From NCBI RefSeq assembly GCF_000218685.1, contig NW_006763292.1, forward strand, positions 1,067,087 through 1,131,086: DNA of 64,000 nucleotides. The letters are read 5' to 3'. Each line of letters starts with the position of its first letter. Position 1 is the first letter of the stretch. This DNA comes from Serpula lacrymans var. lacrymans S7.9. Its lineage: Eukaryota; Basidiomycota; Agaricomycetes; Boletales; Serpulaceae. The translations under genes were made by a program, and so were the position numbers. Under the pieces are notes generated by a model. That model was not told the DNA's origin, made no database searches, and saw only the letters and a program-made list of their open reading frames with translations. Of this stretch, positions 32,480-43,927 are shown one piece after another.

Positions 32480-33510
32480 AGTATGAAGTGTATCCTCTTT
32501 TGGCCTTGATGACCTCCTAAATCCTCCTAGGCATACTTTTGATCAATACCTGACACTCCTCCACCCCAATCTTCTCCCACTCTGTCTGCACTCTTTCCAA
32601 AAACTCCACTATACCTGAAGGGGGCTCTGGATGCTTAGCCAGCCTTCTTTGAGTAAGAACCATAGATATTCTATGGGGTTAAAGTGTGGAGACTAAGCTA
32701 GCCATACCATAATCTCATATCTATGATCAACAAACTACTGCTTAGCCCTTCTGCTAGTATGCTTGGGGTCATTATCCTGTTGAAAGATAATATCATCAGG
32801 GGATAACCCATAATATTGGAAAGTTTGTTGCAACTTGTCCTCTAAAATCTGTGTGTAGAGTTCAGCATCCATCCTACCATCAATTTTGCAAGCCATTCCA
32901 ACCCCTTCCCAAGTCATACACCCCCATATCATCAAAAATCCTCCTCCAAACTTAACTGTCTTTTGCACTAGTCTATCACTCAACCCTTCTCCTGCCTTTT
33001 TCTATGCTCATCTCTTCCTATTTAACCCAATGCAATTAATTTTGGCCTCTTCTGACTATATAACCCACTTCTAATCCTCAACAGTCCAGCCCTGGTGACT
33101 CAAAGCAAAGTCCATCCTAGCAGTCTTGTGACGCTTAGAGAGGAGAGGACACTTTTTCTTCACCACAGCCTTCATGCCAGCTTTTCTGAGGTGATGACAA
33201 ACAGTCCGAAGGGAGATAGACTTGTTTTTTTGTGACTTGAAGTGTTTTGGTAACCCAAACAGTTTTACAATCTGCTTCACTCTTAGATCACATTTGACTC
33301 TAAAGTTATGCTACCATCCATCTTTATGGTCTTTCATCGTTGACAGGGATTGTTTATAGTATCTTAGTATGATAGGGTTTAATATACATTTTTTAAGGCT
33401 TAAATTCTCTTGTTGCTCTGACAAGAGAGTTTTTAGATTAACTATTGTTGAATCAATATCATTCAATAGAAAGATGAGTGTTGGCTGAACATTATCTATC
33501 CTCCCTCTCA
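32480..33510 (-). pseudogene. Tc1/mariner transposase, degenerate
   Basis: N-terminal helix-turn-helix part ISLRTVCHHLRKAGM, KKKCPLLSKRHKTARMDFA, then the DDE core: SEEAKIN (catalytic SDE changed to SEE and preceded by a stop), KFGGGFLMIWGCMTWEGVG, IIFQQDNDPKHTS (second Asp kept), SPHFNPIEYLW (third position changed). Stops and frameshifts separate the blocks. Typical of a fungal DD34D Tc1 element that lost activity. Confidence 0.88.
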
Positions 33511-33549
33511 CTTTTATTATTCCTTCATCAGTACGATCAGTGCTCTCAT

Positions 33550-33990
33550 CACCATAGATAACCTTCTCCTAGTAGCTTCAACCCAAAAGTTTATAGATAC
33601 TATAAATGTCAAACTTTTTTGTAAACCTTTTTTGACTAGTTAACTAAATACATTGAGTATTACTCTACTTGAATGCATATTTAGAATGTAAGACAAAAGA
33701 AAACAAAGTACATCTTTAGAATAGAAATTTGATATGATTGTTCAAACAAAAGTATTTCTCTCCTGCAATATCAGTACATTGATATAGTTCTAGAATACAC
33801 TGGAATGAAAAATTGCACACAAATATAGACTTTAATAGCTCATAGTTTGTTATTTCTTAGAAAAGTTCTAGAGGAAGATGCTGCTTAACATGAGATGCAA
33901 ATTGAAGAACATTAAATATTATATCTACCACTTATATGCTTCCTTATATAGACCATGCTCAGAACTTGCCCACATATTGGCCTTCTAAAT
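33550..33990 (+). pseudogene. copia-A copy 4, short reverse transcriptase fragment
   Basis: Nucleotide sequence parallels the copia-A RT from the YVDD box (ATAGATAACCTTCTCCTAG) through ISLLQYQYID to the region before RNase H (CCATGCTCAGAACTTGCC). It is strongly A+T-enriched compared with copies 1 and 2. Both ends are truncated. Confidence 0.8.
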
Positions 33991-34890
33991 TCTGCATGGT
34001 TCTTCCTACTGGTCTTCCCTACTTTGCATAGCTCCCCCCACCAGTCTTTCTTATCCTGCATGGTAAACACCATTGTGTTTCTCCCTCCTTTATGGTTCCC
34101 CGTAATGGCCTTCCCTATCCTATATGGTTCTCCCCACTAGTCTTCTCTGTATGGTATGGCTCTCCCTACTGGTCTTCCCCATTCTGTATAGTTTTCCCTA
34201 TTAGTTTTCCCCCTTCTCTTTGGTTCCCCCCAGTGATCTTCCCCATTCTGTATAGTTCTCTTCATTTATTGCTGTATAGTCAACCTCACAAGTTTTTACC
34301 CCTCTTTGTAGTTCCCCTTAATGGCTTCCCTATCCTGTATAGTTCTCTCTATTGTTTTTCCCCATCCTATGCAATTCTCCCCATTGGTTTGCTCCATGCT
34401 AGATCTTTCCTATCCTGTGTGGCTTTCCCTAGTCTTCCCCGTTTTGTACAGTTCTTCCCACTGGTTTTCCCCATCCTATTGATAAAATTGGATAATGACC
34501 AGACCAGGGATTGAACCTGGAACATTCTGGATACATGCCAGCTGCTCTACCAATTGAGCTATATGGCTAAGGTTATACAATGTAGGATCTTAAACATGAC
34601 ATGCAACCACAAACAACTTACACAGAATAGCTGCTGCATACTGGGCTGGCTTACAAATCAGAGGTATTATCCTATTGAGTATTGGTATGTCAGAGTATAT
34701 TCTAACACCTATATGGTTCTCCCCATTGGTTTGCCCCATTCTAGGACTTCTCTATCTTGTATAGCTCTCCCTACTGGTCTTTTCCCTCCTTTGTGGTTCT
34801 CCCCAATAGCCTTCCCTATCTTGAATGGCTCCCCCCATTAGTTTTCCCCATCTTGCATTACCCTTTCCCATTTTGCATGATTCTATCACA
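33990..34890 (+). repeat. Degenerate pyrimidine-rich minisatellite, ~32-bp period, interrupted
   Basis: Tandem units resembling CTATCCTGTATGGTTCTCC followed by CCACTGGTCTTCC run from about 33990 to 34480 and again from 34712 to 34890, with a short piece at 35425-35470. A tRNA-like pseudogene and about 140 bp of unrelated DNA separate the main blocks. Open frames here are only products of the repeat. Confidence 0.8.
34496..34568 (-). tRNA. tRNA-Thr(TGT)-like pseudogene
   Basis: 73 nt. Box A TAGCTCAATTGGTAGAGC, D-stem GCTC/GAGC, anticodon arm with loop CATGTAT (U33 replaced by A), T-arm CCAGG TTCAATC CCTGG (box B GGTTCAATCCC). The acceptor pairs at only about 5 of 7 positions. It looks like a decayed tRNA gene. 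Confidence 0.5.
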
Positions 34891-35241
34891 ACACACAATG
34901 AGATCCGTGTTAGTTTTGGTGATTCTGCACCTAGTTGTGCTATCGATTTTCCCTTCTTTCTAAATCACTTTCCTCTTTATTCTTTTTGCTGTATTGTTCA
35001 GTATTCACTGAGCATTCTATAATTTCGCCTTTGTGGCTGATTTGTTTACCTTTGTTTACAAAACTTTGGACTAGTATTGCAGAATCCAGTATTCCTATTT
35101 TTTAGTTACTCATACTGGACTCTAGGTACTGTACACATTCTGTACTCTCTGATAATATAGTTACTCATACTGGACTCTAGTTCTGTCCCTGTTAGCTCTC
35201 AGCAAGTGGCTAGACACTTCCCAGAAGTTCTCAATTGAACA

Positions 35242-35426
35242 ATCCGCACCCGTGTACAGTGATTCTAGACCTTCTGGGCATGCAACCAATCAGTATGCTA
35301 TGCTTTCCAAGTACGCCTTGGTAGCTTAGTTGGTAAAGCACCAGATCATGAAAGCTGGAGTCCCAGGTTCAAGCCCTGGCCAATGCATGTTTTCTCATAC
35401 TATAAAAAAATGTCATAATTTGTCAG
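35242..35426 (+). repeat. 180-bp repeat carrying a tRNA-Met-like unit (copy 2)
   Basis: Direct-strand counterpart of 30065-30244, sharing leader, tRNA-like unit and the tail TGTCATAATTTGTCAG. After the tail the sequence returns to the minisatellite. Confidence 0.8.
35315..35387 (+). tRNA. tRNA-Met(CAT)-like pseudogene
   Basis: Acceptor GCCTTGG/CCAATGC, D-arm TAGCTTAGTTGGTAAAGC, T-arm CCAGGTTCAAGCCCTGG. The anticodon region CCAGATCATGAAAGCTGG contains CAT in an irregular loop, as in the inverted copy. Confidence 0.55.
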
Positions 35427-35489
35427 GTTCTCCCTATTGGTCTTCTCCATCTTGCATGACTCCCCCCACTAATCTTCTTACTGTAATTA

Positions 35490-35800
35490 GCCACTTTACT
35501 GACAAGATAGGCCATCGAAAGATTATAGAAAATGCTGAAAAGACACAAAACAGAGAATCAGCTCTGACAGCCAAGGCTAAAATCAAAATAAAGAAGGAAC
35601 TTACTTGCTACAATTGTGGCAAGTTCAGCCATATCACAAGGAACTGCTAAAAACCTAAAAAAGAAAAGAACAAAAACAATTAGAAAAAAGACAAGGCAAA
35701 AGGAATGCTATTTGCCTTGAAAGAATAAGGGTTGACAGTAAAATTGGTAACCAGGCTTATTTAGAGTCTCAACAATTTTCTCAAAAATATACAGGTGAAC
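35490..35800 (+). pseudogene. Retroelement gag fragment with CCHC zinc knuckle
   Basis: A frame with KAKIKIKKELTCYNCGKFSHITRNC: a basic stretch and a CX2CX4HX4C knuckle, then KPKKEKNKN and ALKE. It ends in stops. Probably a copia- or gypsy-type gag end. Not contiguous with any other polyprotein part here. Confidence 0.65.
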
Positions 35801-35900
35801 CATCAGTTCACATTTGATTTACTCACGATGCCTATCATTTCTATTTTTTCTATTTTTTCTATCTTTCCTATTCTGTCTATTCATTCTGTTCTTTCTATTC

Positions 35901-36506
35901 TATCATATCTGTGCTGCAGGCCAGAAAACCCAAGCCTCCCAAATAACCAGAGTTTCTAAATCTCCTGGATTAACATTCCTCGTACTCTGCCATTCAGCAC
36001 GTCCTCATACCCCACTTCCATACAATATTCCAAAACCTTCAGGCCTCCCACATTTATATCCCTTGTGCTCTGCTGCTTTGGACTTTTTGTCTGCCATATG
36101 TTTTCTCCGCACATTCTTATATTCCTCATAGACTCTGTAGTTTAGACCTATTAATACACTCCTCTCACATACAATTTCTCTTTGGTAGACAATTGTCTGC
36201 ACCTCTGTACCTACATTATGATTTACTCCTTACAAACTCCATTGCCTTCAATGGTATATAAGTTGTGACTCCTGTAATCTATTCCTGCAGTTCAAATATC
36301 AACTAATTTCCCTACTTTTTTTTACCAAGTCTCTTCTTAAAGTTATTCTGGCCCTTCTCCAAAGGGCCTTTACTTTATTCCTGTTGTATCCTCAATTTTT
36401 CCCCCATTCACTTCATCATTGAGTGAGGGACCAAGGTCCACAGAAGAGTCTAGTGCACAAGCTAGGCATCTATCCTCCAACAACTCCAAATGTCACAGTT
36501 CTGGCA
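35901..36506 (+). mobile_element. Solo LTR, family C (copy 4)
   Basis: Starts TATCATATCTGTGC (the usual TGTCATATC start with one change), ends GTTCTGGCA, with a perfect duplication TATTC (35896-35900 and 36507-36511). It is inserted into a TTTCTATTC/TTTCCATTC pyrimidine microsatellite, which continues on both sides. 606 bp. Confidence 0.88.
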
Positions 36507-36511
36507 TATTC

Positions 36512-37344
36512 TTTCCATTCTTTCCATTCCTCCTGTTTCTCCCATTCTTTCTATTGTAATATACTAAAAACATCTGAAAAACATTTTATTGGCCTCTTCT
36601 GTATAATATAAAAAATAATGCAAACAACATAGTGTTATTTGTTCTTGAAAAATCATTCAAAATATTTTTCAAAATATATGTCCCAAAACCATAGAAAAAA
36701 TATACTGAATCTATTTCTTAATACTTTGCAGAAAGTCATTATAAAAAATTAAATATATGTTATTTGGATATATTTCTAATGCTTTCTCAGATATAACATA
36801 GCTAATAAATAACCAGCAACAAACATTTTATATAATATTTCTATATTTTGCTGGAATATATTCTATTATAGTGAAGGTAGACATCCTAAAAAATATTATA
36901 AGACACATGTTGAATATATGTGATATCTTGAGGAAACCCATTGGGAAATTTATAAGGAATATATCCCCAAAAAATGTCTAATATATTTTTTCCAAGTGTT
37001 GCAGCAAAACATTTTAATAACCAATAAATTGTGTCTTGAAAAAACATATTAGAAAAACCAAATAAACATGTTGGATACTTTTTCCATATTGTGTAGGAGA
37101 TGATGCAAATAATATTTTGCAGCTACTTCTTGATAATACATTAAAATTATCTATCACAATGTAGATCCAAAAAACATGGTAAAAAACAAAGTCTCATTTT
37201 TTTCAATGTTTTTTTTCAATATTTGGTGACACAACATGAGCAGATGCCCCCAGTGAGAGTAGTTTGACATGTTGTCTCTTATAATACAAGGTAAACCATT
37301 AGAAAAATTTTCATTGATTTCCTGATGTAGGTTAAAAGCCCTGG
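36512..37344. other. A+T-rich stretch without recognised genes
   Basis: Dominated by AAATATT/AAACATTTT-like words after a short pyrimidine microsatellite. No open frame with recognisable content. Confidence 0.5.
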
Positions 37345-40300
37345 TAACACAAAAGCTACACAGGAAATAATTTTCAACAAGAGAAGGAAAAGGCAAATAC
37401 AGTGGAGCAATCATCTAGATCTAACTCCAAGGAGAAACAGAGTCATATTATATTACAACATGTATATATTTCCAAGCCCCTTGCTAAACAGATTTAAGCT
37501 TACCTTGTATCAGAATCTGATAAGACCAAAACAACAATCATCATTGACTCTGGAGCAACATCCCACATGGTCCCTCACTGCTCCTATTTTAAGCAAGGAA
37601 TATACCATGTTGTGAACCCTCCAAGGAACATCAGTTTTTGGGGATGAATCCTCTGTAAATGCTATTGGAATTGGAATAGTGATCCTACAAGTGACTGTTG
37701 CCAAAAAAGACTACAAAATTGCATTGTCAAATGTTTTACTTGTGCCAAACTTCACTTTAGCACCTGTTTCTGTCCACAAATTGTCTAAAACGGGGTTATC
37801 AAGACATTTTCCAGCAGGTTCCAATGCTTGTGAAGTTTGGAAAAAGAAAGAACTCATCCTCACTGCCTTATACAAGTGAGGACTGTATCACATCCAAGCA
37901 AAACCCAAAATCAACCTGGAGTCAGCTTTTGCAGCAGTGGACATAAATTTATTGCACAGGAGAATGGGACACATTGGAATGAATTGCTTACAACAAATGG
38001 TTACAAAAAGACAGCTCCAGAACATAGAAACCCTTATAGGGAGGCTTTCTGATACTGGATTATCATTGTAGATAATTTTTCCAAGTTTTCATGGATATAT
38101 TTTCTGAAACACAAAAGTGAAGTACTGGAACAATACAAGCAATGGGAAAAAGATGTCCAAACATTTTTCCGAACTCATTTGGGAAAAAAAAACTTCACTC
38201 CACTGTACACAGAATTCCTCTGGAGCGATAGGGGAGGAGAATTCACTGATTATGCATTCAAAAAACAACTCCAAGAAGATGGTGCCCTCCAAGAAACCAC
38301 AGCTGCAGATACCCTAGAACAAAATGGCAGTGCAGAATGCATGAGTCAGATATTGGTTATATTAGTCACCACTATGCTCCATGATTCCAAGCTCCCAAAG
38401 TCCTTCTGGGTAGATGCCATGCAAACGGCTGCATATACCACAGCATGCAGCCCAGCATCAGGACTCCATGGAAAGACCCCATATGGATTACTGTTTAAAA
38501 GGAGGGTTGATCCAACTTTATTTTGCCCTTTCGGATGCCAAGAATATGCCTTGATTCCAAAAGACAAACAGCAAGGGAAGTTCTACTCCAAGGGGAAAAA
38601 AGCCACAATGATTGGCTATACACATGGAAAGTCAGCTTACAAACTCCTGAAACACAGACCCTAGCGCAGATTAGTGGGAGGGACTCATTCCAGAGAACAC
38701 TCACTATCTGGACCAAAACAATGGAGGAGGATGACCCTGACCCTTGGATCCCAGATCCCAATGAATTGCAAATGGAACCACACCTCTGAGGAGATATTCC
38801 ACAAACAATAGAACCATATCTGCAAGGAATCATTCCAAGGGCAGTGGGGAAATACCTCTATGGAGATGTTCCGAGAGCAGTAAGAGCACCTGAGCAGCTT
38901 AGACACCCTCAATAACAGTCTCTAAAACCAAGACCCAAATACTGGCCATCTTCAGAACAGAAACCCAAAGTAGAGTCACAGTCAGTGGGAGGACAGCTCC
39001 TCATCATACAGCCAGCTGATGTGGAGGAAGTCTGAAAACAGCTAGGCAGCCTGTCCATTGGATCAGTTCCTGGAAGGCATACAGCACCTCCGAGGAGGCA
39101 TCAAACACCTTCAGGAGTGAGTGGGACAACTCACACACAAATGTGTCTATTCCCCGGAGTTCCTGCACAAATTCCTCAAAGAGCAGTCATGCCTGCTGAA
39201 GTCATAGGAGTATACAGAAGCAGTTGCCAGACTTGTCCTGCAGGCAAAATCAAAGGACTCTAAATAAGGAACAGTCTCAGAAAGAGCAGAACAACAACTC
39301 CATGGAGAAACCTACTTACTCCTGAGTTTTCCGAAGAAACATTGGACACAGAGGAAACATGCTTTGCTGGAATAGCAAGCACTGGTCCATCTAACACAGA
39401 CCTTCCAAGGACACTAAAGGAAGCCTTGTCACGCCCAGATGGAGAATTATGGAAGTCTGCCTTGGAGGAGAAACTCCTAAATCTCAATACAAATGCAGTA
39501 TATGACACTGTCCCACTTCCAAAAAGAGTAAAACCTATCACATCAAATCCTGTGTTCCAGATCAAGTTTGATCAAAACAGAAACATTGAGAGATGCAAAG
39601 TCTGGATTGTTGCACAAGGTTTTACTCAAAGGGAGAGAATTGATTACCAGAAGGTTTTTGCTCCAATTGCAAACTTAGAGTCAATCCAAATTATTCTAGC
39701 CCCTGGCAGCAAAGTATGACCTAGAACTTGATCAAATGGATATATCCACAGCTTATCTCAATGGTGAACTTGAAGAAAAACTGTACATGCTTCCTCCAGG
39801 GGGTGTTTCTATCCAACTTGTATACTGCTGGAGGACCAATAGATCCATTTATGGATTAAAACAAGGTGGTCGTACATGTAAAAAAACCTTTGATTGCAAG
39901 CTCCAGGAGCTCAGTTTCACAAGACTACATGCAGAAACATGTCTCTGTTACGATACACAATTTTTGGACCTTTAACTTTCATTCTCCTCTTTAACTTTCT
40001 TCTGTAGTTTTCACACACTGTGCCAGACAGCACTTCCTTTTGTTTAAACTCCACTTTCTCACGCTACACTGCTTTTCTTTATTCTTAGCTACAAGTCTCT
40101 CACACAAATGGAGCTGGTCACACAGGCTGTGCCCTATGACATCATCAGCCACTGCTTCTATCAACTGTATAGCATACATGTACAAACAAACCTGTAGTAG
40201 TATATATACCCCAATAGATCAAGAAGACTTCTCAGCAAGTCCTCCTGTTGTTTACCCATCACAAACTTGGTCCTATCCAAAGGGTAATCACTCACCTCAC

Positions 40301-41275
40301 TTCTTTATAGCTTTGTCTGAAGTTGTGTGCCAGAGTATACAAACTCTTGGTTGTAATAGTCTCTATGTATTCTGGAACAACACACAAATATGCTTTGTTG
40401 TTGCCTATGTAGATGACCTCCTCCTAGGAGCTTCATCCCGAAAATTCATGGATATTATAAAAGCCACACTTGAATCCATATTCACAATGTGGAATCTTGG
40501 AGAAGCAAAATACATTCTCAGAATAGAAATCTGATGTGATTGTTCAAACAAAATAATCTCCCTATTACAACACCAAAATATTGACACAGTCCTGGAGCGT
40601 ACTAGTATGAAAAAACTCCAAACCAGTATGAACACCAATGGTCTATGGATCAAAACATCTCGCAAATGCTCTAGGGGAAAATATTGGGCGTCAAGTGTCA
40701 TACCTCTCAATTGTAGGCTCCCTCATATATGCCATGCTCGGAACCTGCCCAGACATTGCCTACGTTGTTGGAATACTAAGCAGACATAGCTCAGCTTCCC
40801 AGTGATGGCTCCTTGGAGCTGCAAAATGTGTCCTCCGATATCTGAAAGCAACCAGGGACATGGAACTACAATATGATGGCACAGATGTCTCCAGATTGAG
40901 CAATGCTGGACAACACCTTGCATGGCTTCGGACATTTTTTGAAGAAAATTGGACATGCTCAAAATGGACCTACAACACTGCACTGTGACAATCAAGCAGC
41001 TATCATTCTTACACGAGATCCACAGTTCTGTGCTCGCACAAAACACATTCAACGGAGATATCATTTTATCCAAGATGACTTAGTATCAAAGGGAGAGGCA
41101 GTGATCAGATATGTTCCTACAGGAGATATGGTTGCAGACATTCTCACTAAACCCCTCACTCATGAAAAACACTGGGAATTTCTTAAAGCTATGAGACTAT
41201 GGCTGCACTCGAGTGGGAGTGACAAAACTGGATAAACCCAGCCTCTGCTAGCAGCCATTGTTCTCCATGGAGCAT
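37345..41275 (+). pseudogene. copia-A copy 3, degenerate, with nested LTR
   Basis: Begins with a piece of leader (AAAAGCTACACAGGAAATAA) joined directly to the end of gag (gag deleted). Protease (DSGATSHM read near 37542), integrase (RSDRGGEF, TPLYTEF, KLPKSFWVDAMQTAAY), linker, RT and RNase H follow. The 3' LTR starts at 41220 and is cut at about 41275. Many frameshifts. It keeps ancestral sequence at two places where copies 1 and 2 are damaged: the 10 nt deleted in their integrase, and CAA (39687-39689) where they have TGA. A family D LTR is inserted at 39946-40358 and a 30-bp inversion lies at 40792-40821. Confidence 0.9.
39946..40358 (+). mobile_element. Solo LTR, family D (copy 6), inside copia-A copy 3
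   Basis: TGTTACGATACACAATTTTTGG...TTGGTTGTAATA (end mutated from GTTACA), perfect duplication GTCTC at 39941-39945 and 40359-40363. Removal restores the copia-A reading ETCLYVF. 413 bp. Confidence 0.93.
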
Positions 41276-41280
41276 AAGGA

Positions 41281-41570
41281 ACAACATCTACTGTGATGAA
41301 GGTATATCTACCACAGCGACAAAAATATCCCAAGCACTTGAAAGTGTAATCTGTGGGTACTTTAGCTCAGCTAGCACATTATCCGCCATTGCTGTAAACT
41401 CAGCATCAACAAAACAGAATGCTTTTTCTCGGTAATCCTGACCACCAAGGTTGTCTCATAGTTGTTTTACCAGGTCTGGATTGACAGTGACTGAGCAATC
41501 CTTTGCAGTAACTTGAACAGAGTCCGGTGCAAGCCACATGTGTCGTGATGATGTTCCACTTGGCAGGAGC
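41281..41570 (-). pseudogene. Unnamed coding fragment
   Basis: The minus strand reads LPSGTSSRHMWLAPDS, VQVTAKDCSVTVNPDLV, a stop, DNLGGQDYREKAFCFVDAEF and MADNVLAELKYPQ over about 290 nt with only one stop, which suggests former coding. Family not recognised. It lies between the truncated copia-A copy 3 and the DUF89 gene promoter. Confidence 0.35.
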
Positions 41571-41661
41571 TTTTTTTTTACATATTAGGCTCAACTGAGT
41601 GCGAGTGAACAATGGACTTCCGGCTATTCCTACATGATAGACTACCCCTATTGTGAGGTAT

Positions 41662-41683
41662 TGACGTAATAGAAGTGACGTCA
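41662..41683 (+). promoter_or_regulatory. Two ATF/CREB-like sites (TGACGTAA, TGACGTCA)
   Basis: TGACGTAA at 41662-41669 and the palindromic CRE TGACGTCA at 41676-41683, about 220-240 bp upstream of the DUF89 ATG. Such octamers are bound by bZIP factors of the ATF/CREB group. Function is inferred from sequence and position only. Confidence 0.5.
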
Positions 41684-41842
41684 CGATACCATCCAGTATA
41701 TTCATTACCTTTTTGGATATCACGGACGTTCAAAATGAAGGCGTGTTTCGTTCAATATATAAAGCGCGTTACTCACCCACCCTCGTTTTTAGAACCCACT
41801 CCTGACTCATCGCGACAGCCTCTCCGAAAGGAAAGAGCCCCA

Positions 41843-41851
41843 TATATAAAA
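41843..41851 (+). promoter_or_regulatory. TATA box of the DUF89 gene
   Basis: TATATAAAA, about 52 bp upstream of the start codon at 41903, followed by a pyrimidine-rich leader. Confidence 0.55.
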
Positions 41852-41902
41852 GGTCTGTCCCATCTGCATTCTTTCAGTCCACTGGCCTCCCTCTTATCCA
41901 CT

Positions 41903-43927
41903 ATGCAAACCGACTATTTCCCCTCGTCTGTCGCTGATCATGAAAAGTTATCAGCTTCAATGGCTGCTGCCCCAGCTGAAAACCCCAACGGCAATGCAGG
42001 CCGCGACTTATCAACAGCTCACGTCCAAGGTGCTCCTGCCATGTCCGGTGCACCATCTCGTGTCACATTGCACCTAGGCCATTTGCCAAGTAAGAAGGAT
42101 ATAAAAGTTCCTTGGCCGCGGACACCATCCAGGGTACGTTTCTTTTTCATTGTAACTCGCTCCCTTCCACAACAACTCGCATATAATTCACTATACAGGT
42201 TGATCCCAACAATCCTCCGTGGCCCGCTTATCGCGGGTACCACGAATACTCGTTTGCACATGCCACAATGGGTGTTCGCCTCCCGACCATCCTAGGCAAG
42301 GCCATAGATGACGCCTCACGCACTCTTAATGAGCAGTCAGCGGAAGATAAGATTGTTGACCTCGTGCAGTGTATCGAGCGCATGGATAACCTCATGTCTG
42401 ACCTTAGTGGAAATGCGAAATTAAGGCCAATCATAGATGATGGCGAAGGTGACGTTGCCCTGTGGAACAAGGAAATAGCGAAATATTTCCAGGGTCGGTG
42501 ATCACTTTACGTTCAGGTGGAAATAAAACACTAATATCTTCGCTAGGGAAGGATTTTATGAATGCACCTTGGTTGTTTGCGGAGGCATACAAATACCGTC
42601 GACTCCATGAGTGCTTCAGTGTTAGTAAGTACTGGAGTGATTATGATGTATTCTATCGTCAAAAAGTTCGTTTTTCTTCGTGACAAATTAGCATATATTC
42701 TCACCTAATTTCTGTAGTGTGACACATTTTCGCGCTCTTCTGATGCTGTATTTGAGCTTTCGATGCGTTTTGCCGAGCCTTTTCAGCAAACTAAAAATGT
42801 TTCAGATGAAGAAAAAACGGAAACAGAGCGTTTAATGTTTCTGGAGCTCACGCAAGGTGTGTTCTTGATCTTTTTATTCAATTTGACGCTTCAATATGAT
42901 AACCATTCTCCTATGTAGTGTGCCTATGGGGAAATTCAACCGATCTCTCGCTCCTGATCAACATGACGGAAGAGCAGATAAAGTTGCTGCAATCGACAGG
43001 CGGGGATCACCTTGCTGCTACAGAAAAAAATATTCTGGGAAACCACCTCAATAAACTTTGGGACACTGTGAAAACCCTCCGTGAAAAGACTGGTGGAAGG
43101 GTCGATTTTGTCCTCGACAATGCTGGGTTCGAGTTGTACTGCGACTGTGTTTACGGTGTGTAAATCTTTTGATGCTACTCCCAGACGACCATTGTCCGGG
43201 ACTGATCACAATTTCGAAAGCGGACTTTTTGATTCAAAGTGGCCTAGCGAAACAAATCAGATTTCATGGGAAGCGTTATCCGTGGTTCGTTTCGGATGTA
43301 ACAAAGAAAGACTGGGAATGGCTGCTCAACACGATAGTGTACGGACATCTCTTTCCAGAAACTTCTGAAGCAGAGAGAGAGTCATTAAGAAGCCTTGGGG
43401 CCCGTTGGAAGGTGCCTGTCTTCGTTAATGCTTTGATCGCTGAACCTTATTCCATGTAGCAATATGAAAATGACGGTAGGTGGGTATATGAACAGCACCC
43501 GTTTTGGTGTACTGGGTACACCTTCTGGGATTTGCACAGCGAAGCACCAGATCTTTTCCTGCATCTCTCGCGTTCAGATCTTGTCATTTTTAAAGGCGAC
43601 TTGAATCACCGCAAATTAACTTACGATTGTGCTGCCCCCGCAAGTACACCATTTGAGATCGCGATCGGCCCAATGGCAAGCGCGGCGGGTGCACCTAAAG
43701 TGTGCAGCCTGAGAACAATCAAGAGTGACGTCGTCGTTGGCCTGGGAGATACTGGAGATGAAATAGCGGAAAAACTAGACAAAGAAGAGCCCGGCTGGAA
43801 AATTAGTGGGAAATACGTGCGTGCTCTTCATGGATTGGGTATGCACGAGAATATTGACATAATAATTGTACAGGCTATTGTCCTTCTTTCACATGGCCGT
43901 CCAGGGGAAAATGTGCGCTTTGCTTAA
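41903..43927 (+). CDS. DUF89-family metal-dependent phosphatase (ARMT1-like), 8 exons
   Basis: Intact spliced gene. Exons: 41903-42133, 42199-42493, 42547-42665, 42718-42856, 42919-43155, 43221-43411, 43460-43816, 43874-43927. The total is 1623 nt, 540 aa, all phases matching. Blocks in order: PPWPAYRGYHEYSFAHATM and RLPTILGKA (N-terminal helical part), DFMNAPWLFAEAYKYRRL, VDFVLDNAGFELYCD (Asp/Asn of the metal site), FHGKRYPWFVSDVT, HPFWCTGYTFWDL, SDLVIFKGDLNHRKL (second acidic/Lys cluster) and LRTIKSDVVVGL, the RTxK signature of subfamily III. Family members are damage-control sugar-phosphate phosphatases; human ARMT1 was also proposed to be a carboxyl methyltransferase. About 75 extra N-terminal residues precede the usual start. 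The last intron (57 nt) is in frame without a stop, so an unspliced variant would add 19 aa. Cytosolic; no signal peptide. Confidence 0.9.

Noticed and set aside
33990..34890. Several overlapping 60-140-codon frames rich in Pro, Leu and Ser
   Set aside because: Products of the pyrimidine-rich tandem repeat, not genes.
35830..35900. TTTCTATTC-type run considered as a CRISPR-like or regulatory array
   Set aside because: Simple pyrimidine microsatellite without spacers, and it continues on the other side of LTR C copy 4.
42228..42470. Minus-strand 80-codon frame in the DUF89 gene
   Set aside because: Antisense to a conserved exon whose splicing closes exactly.
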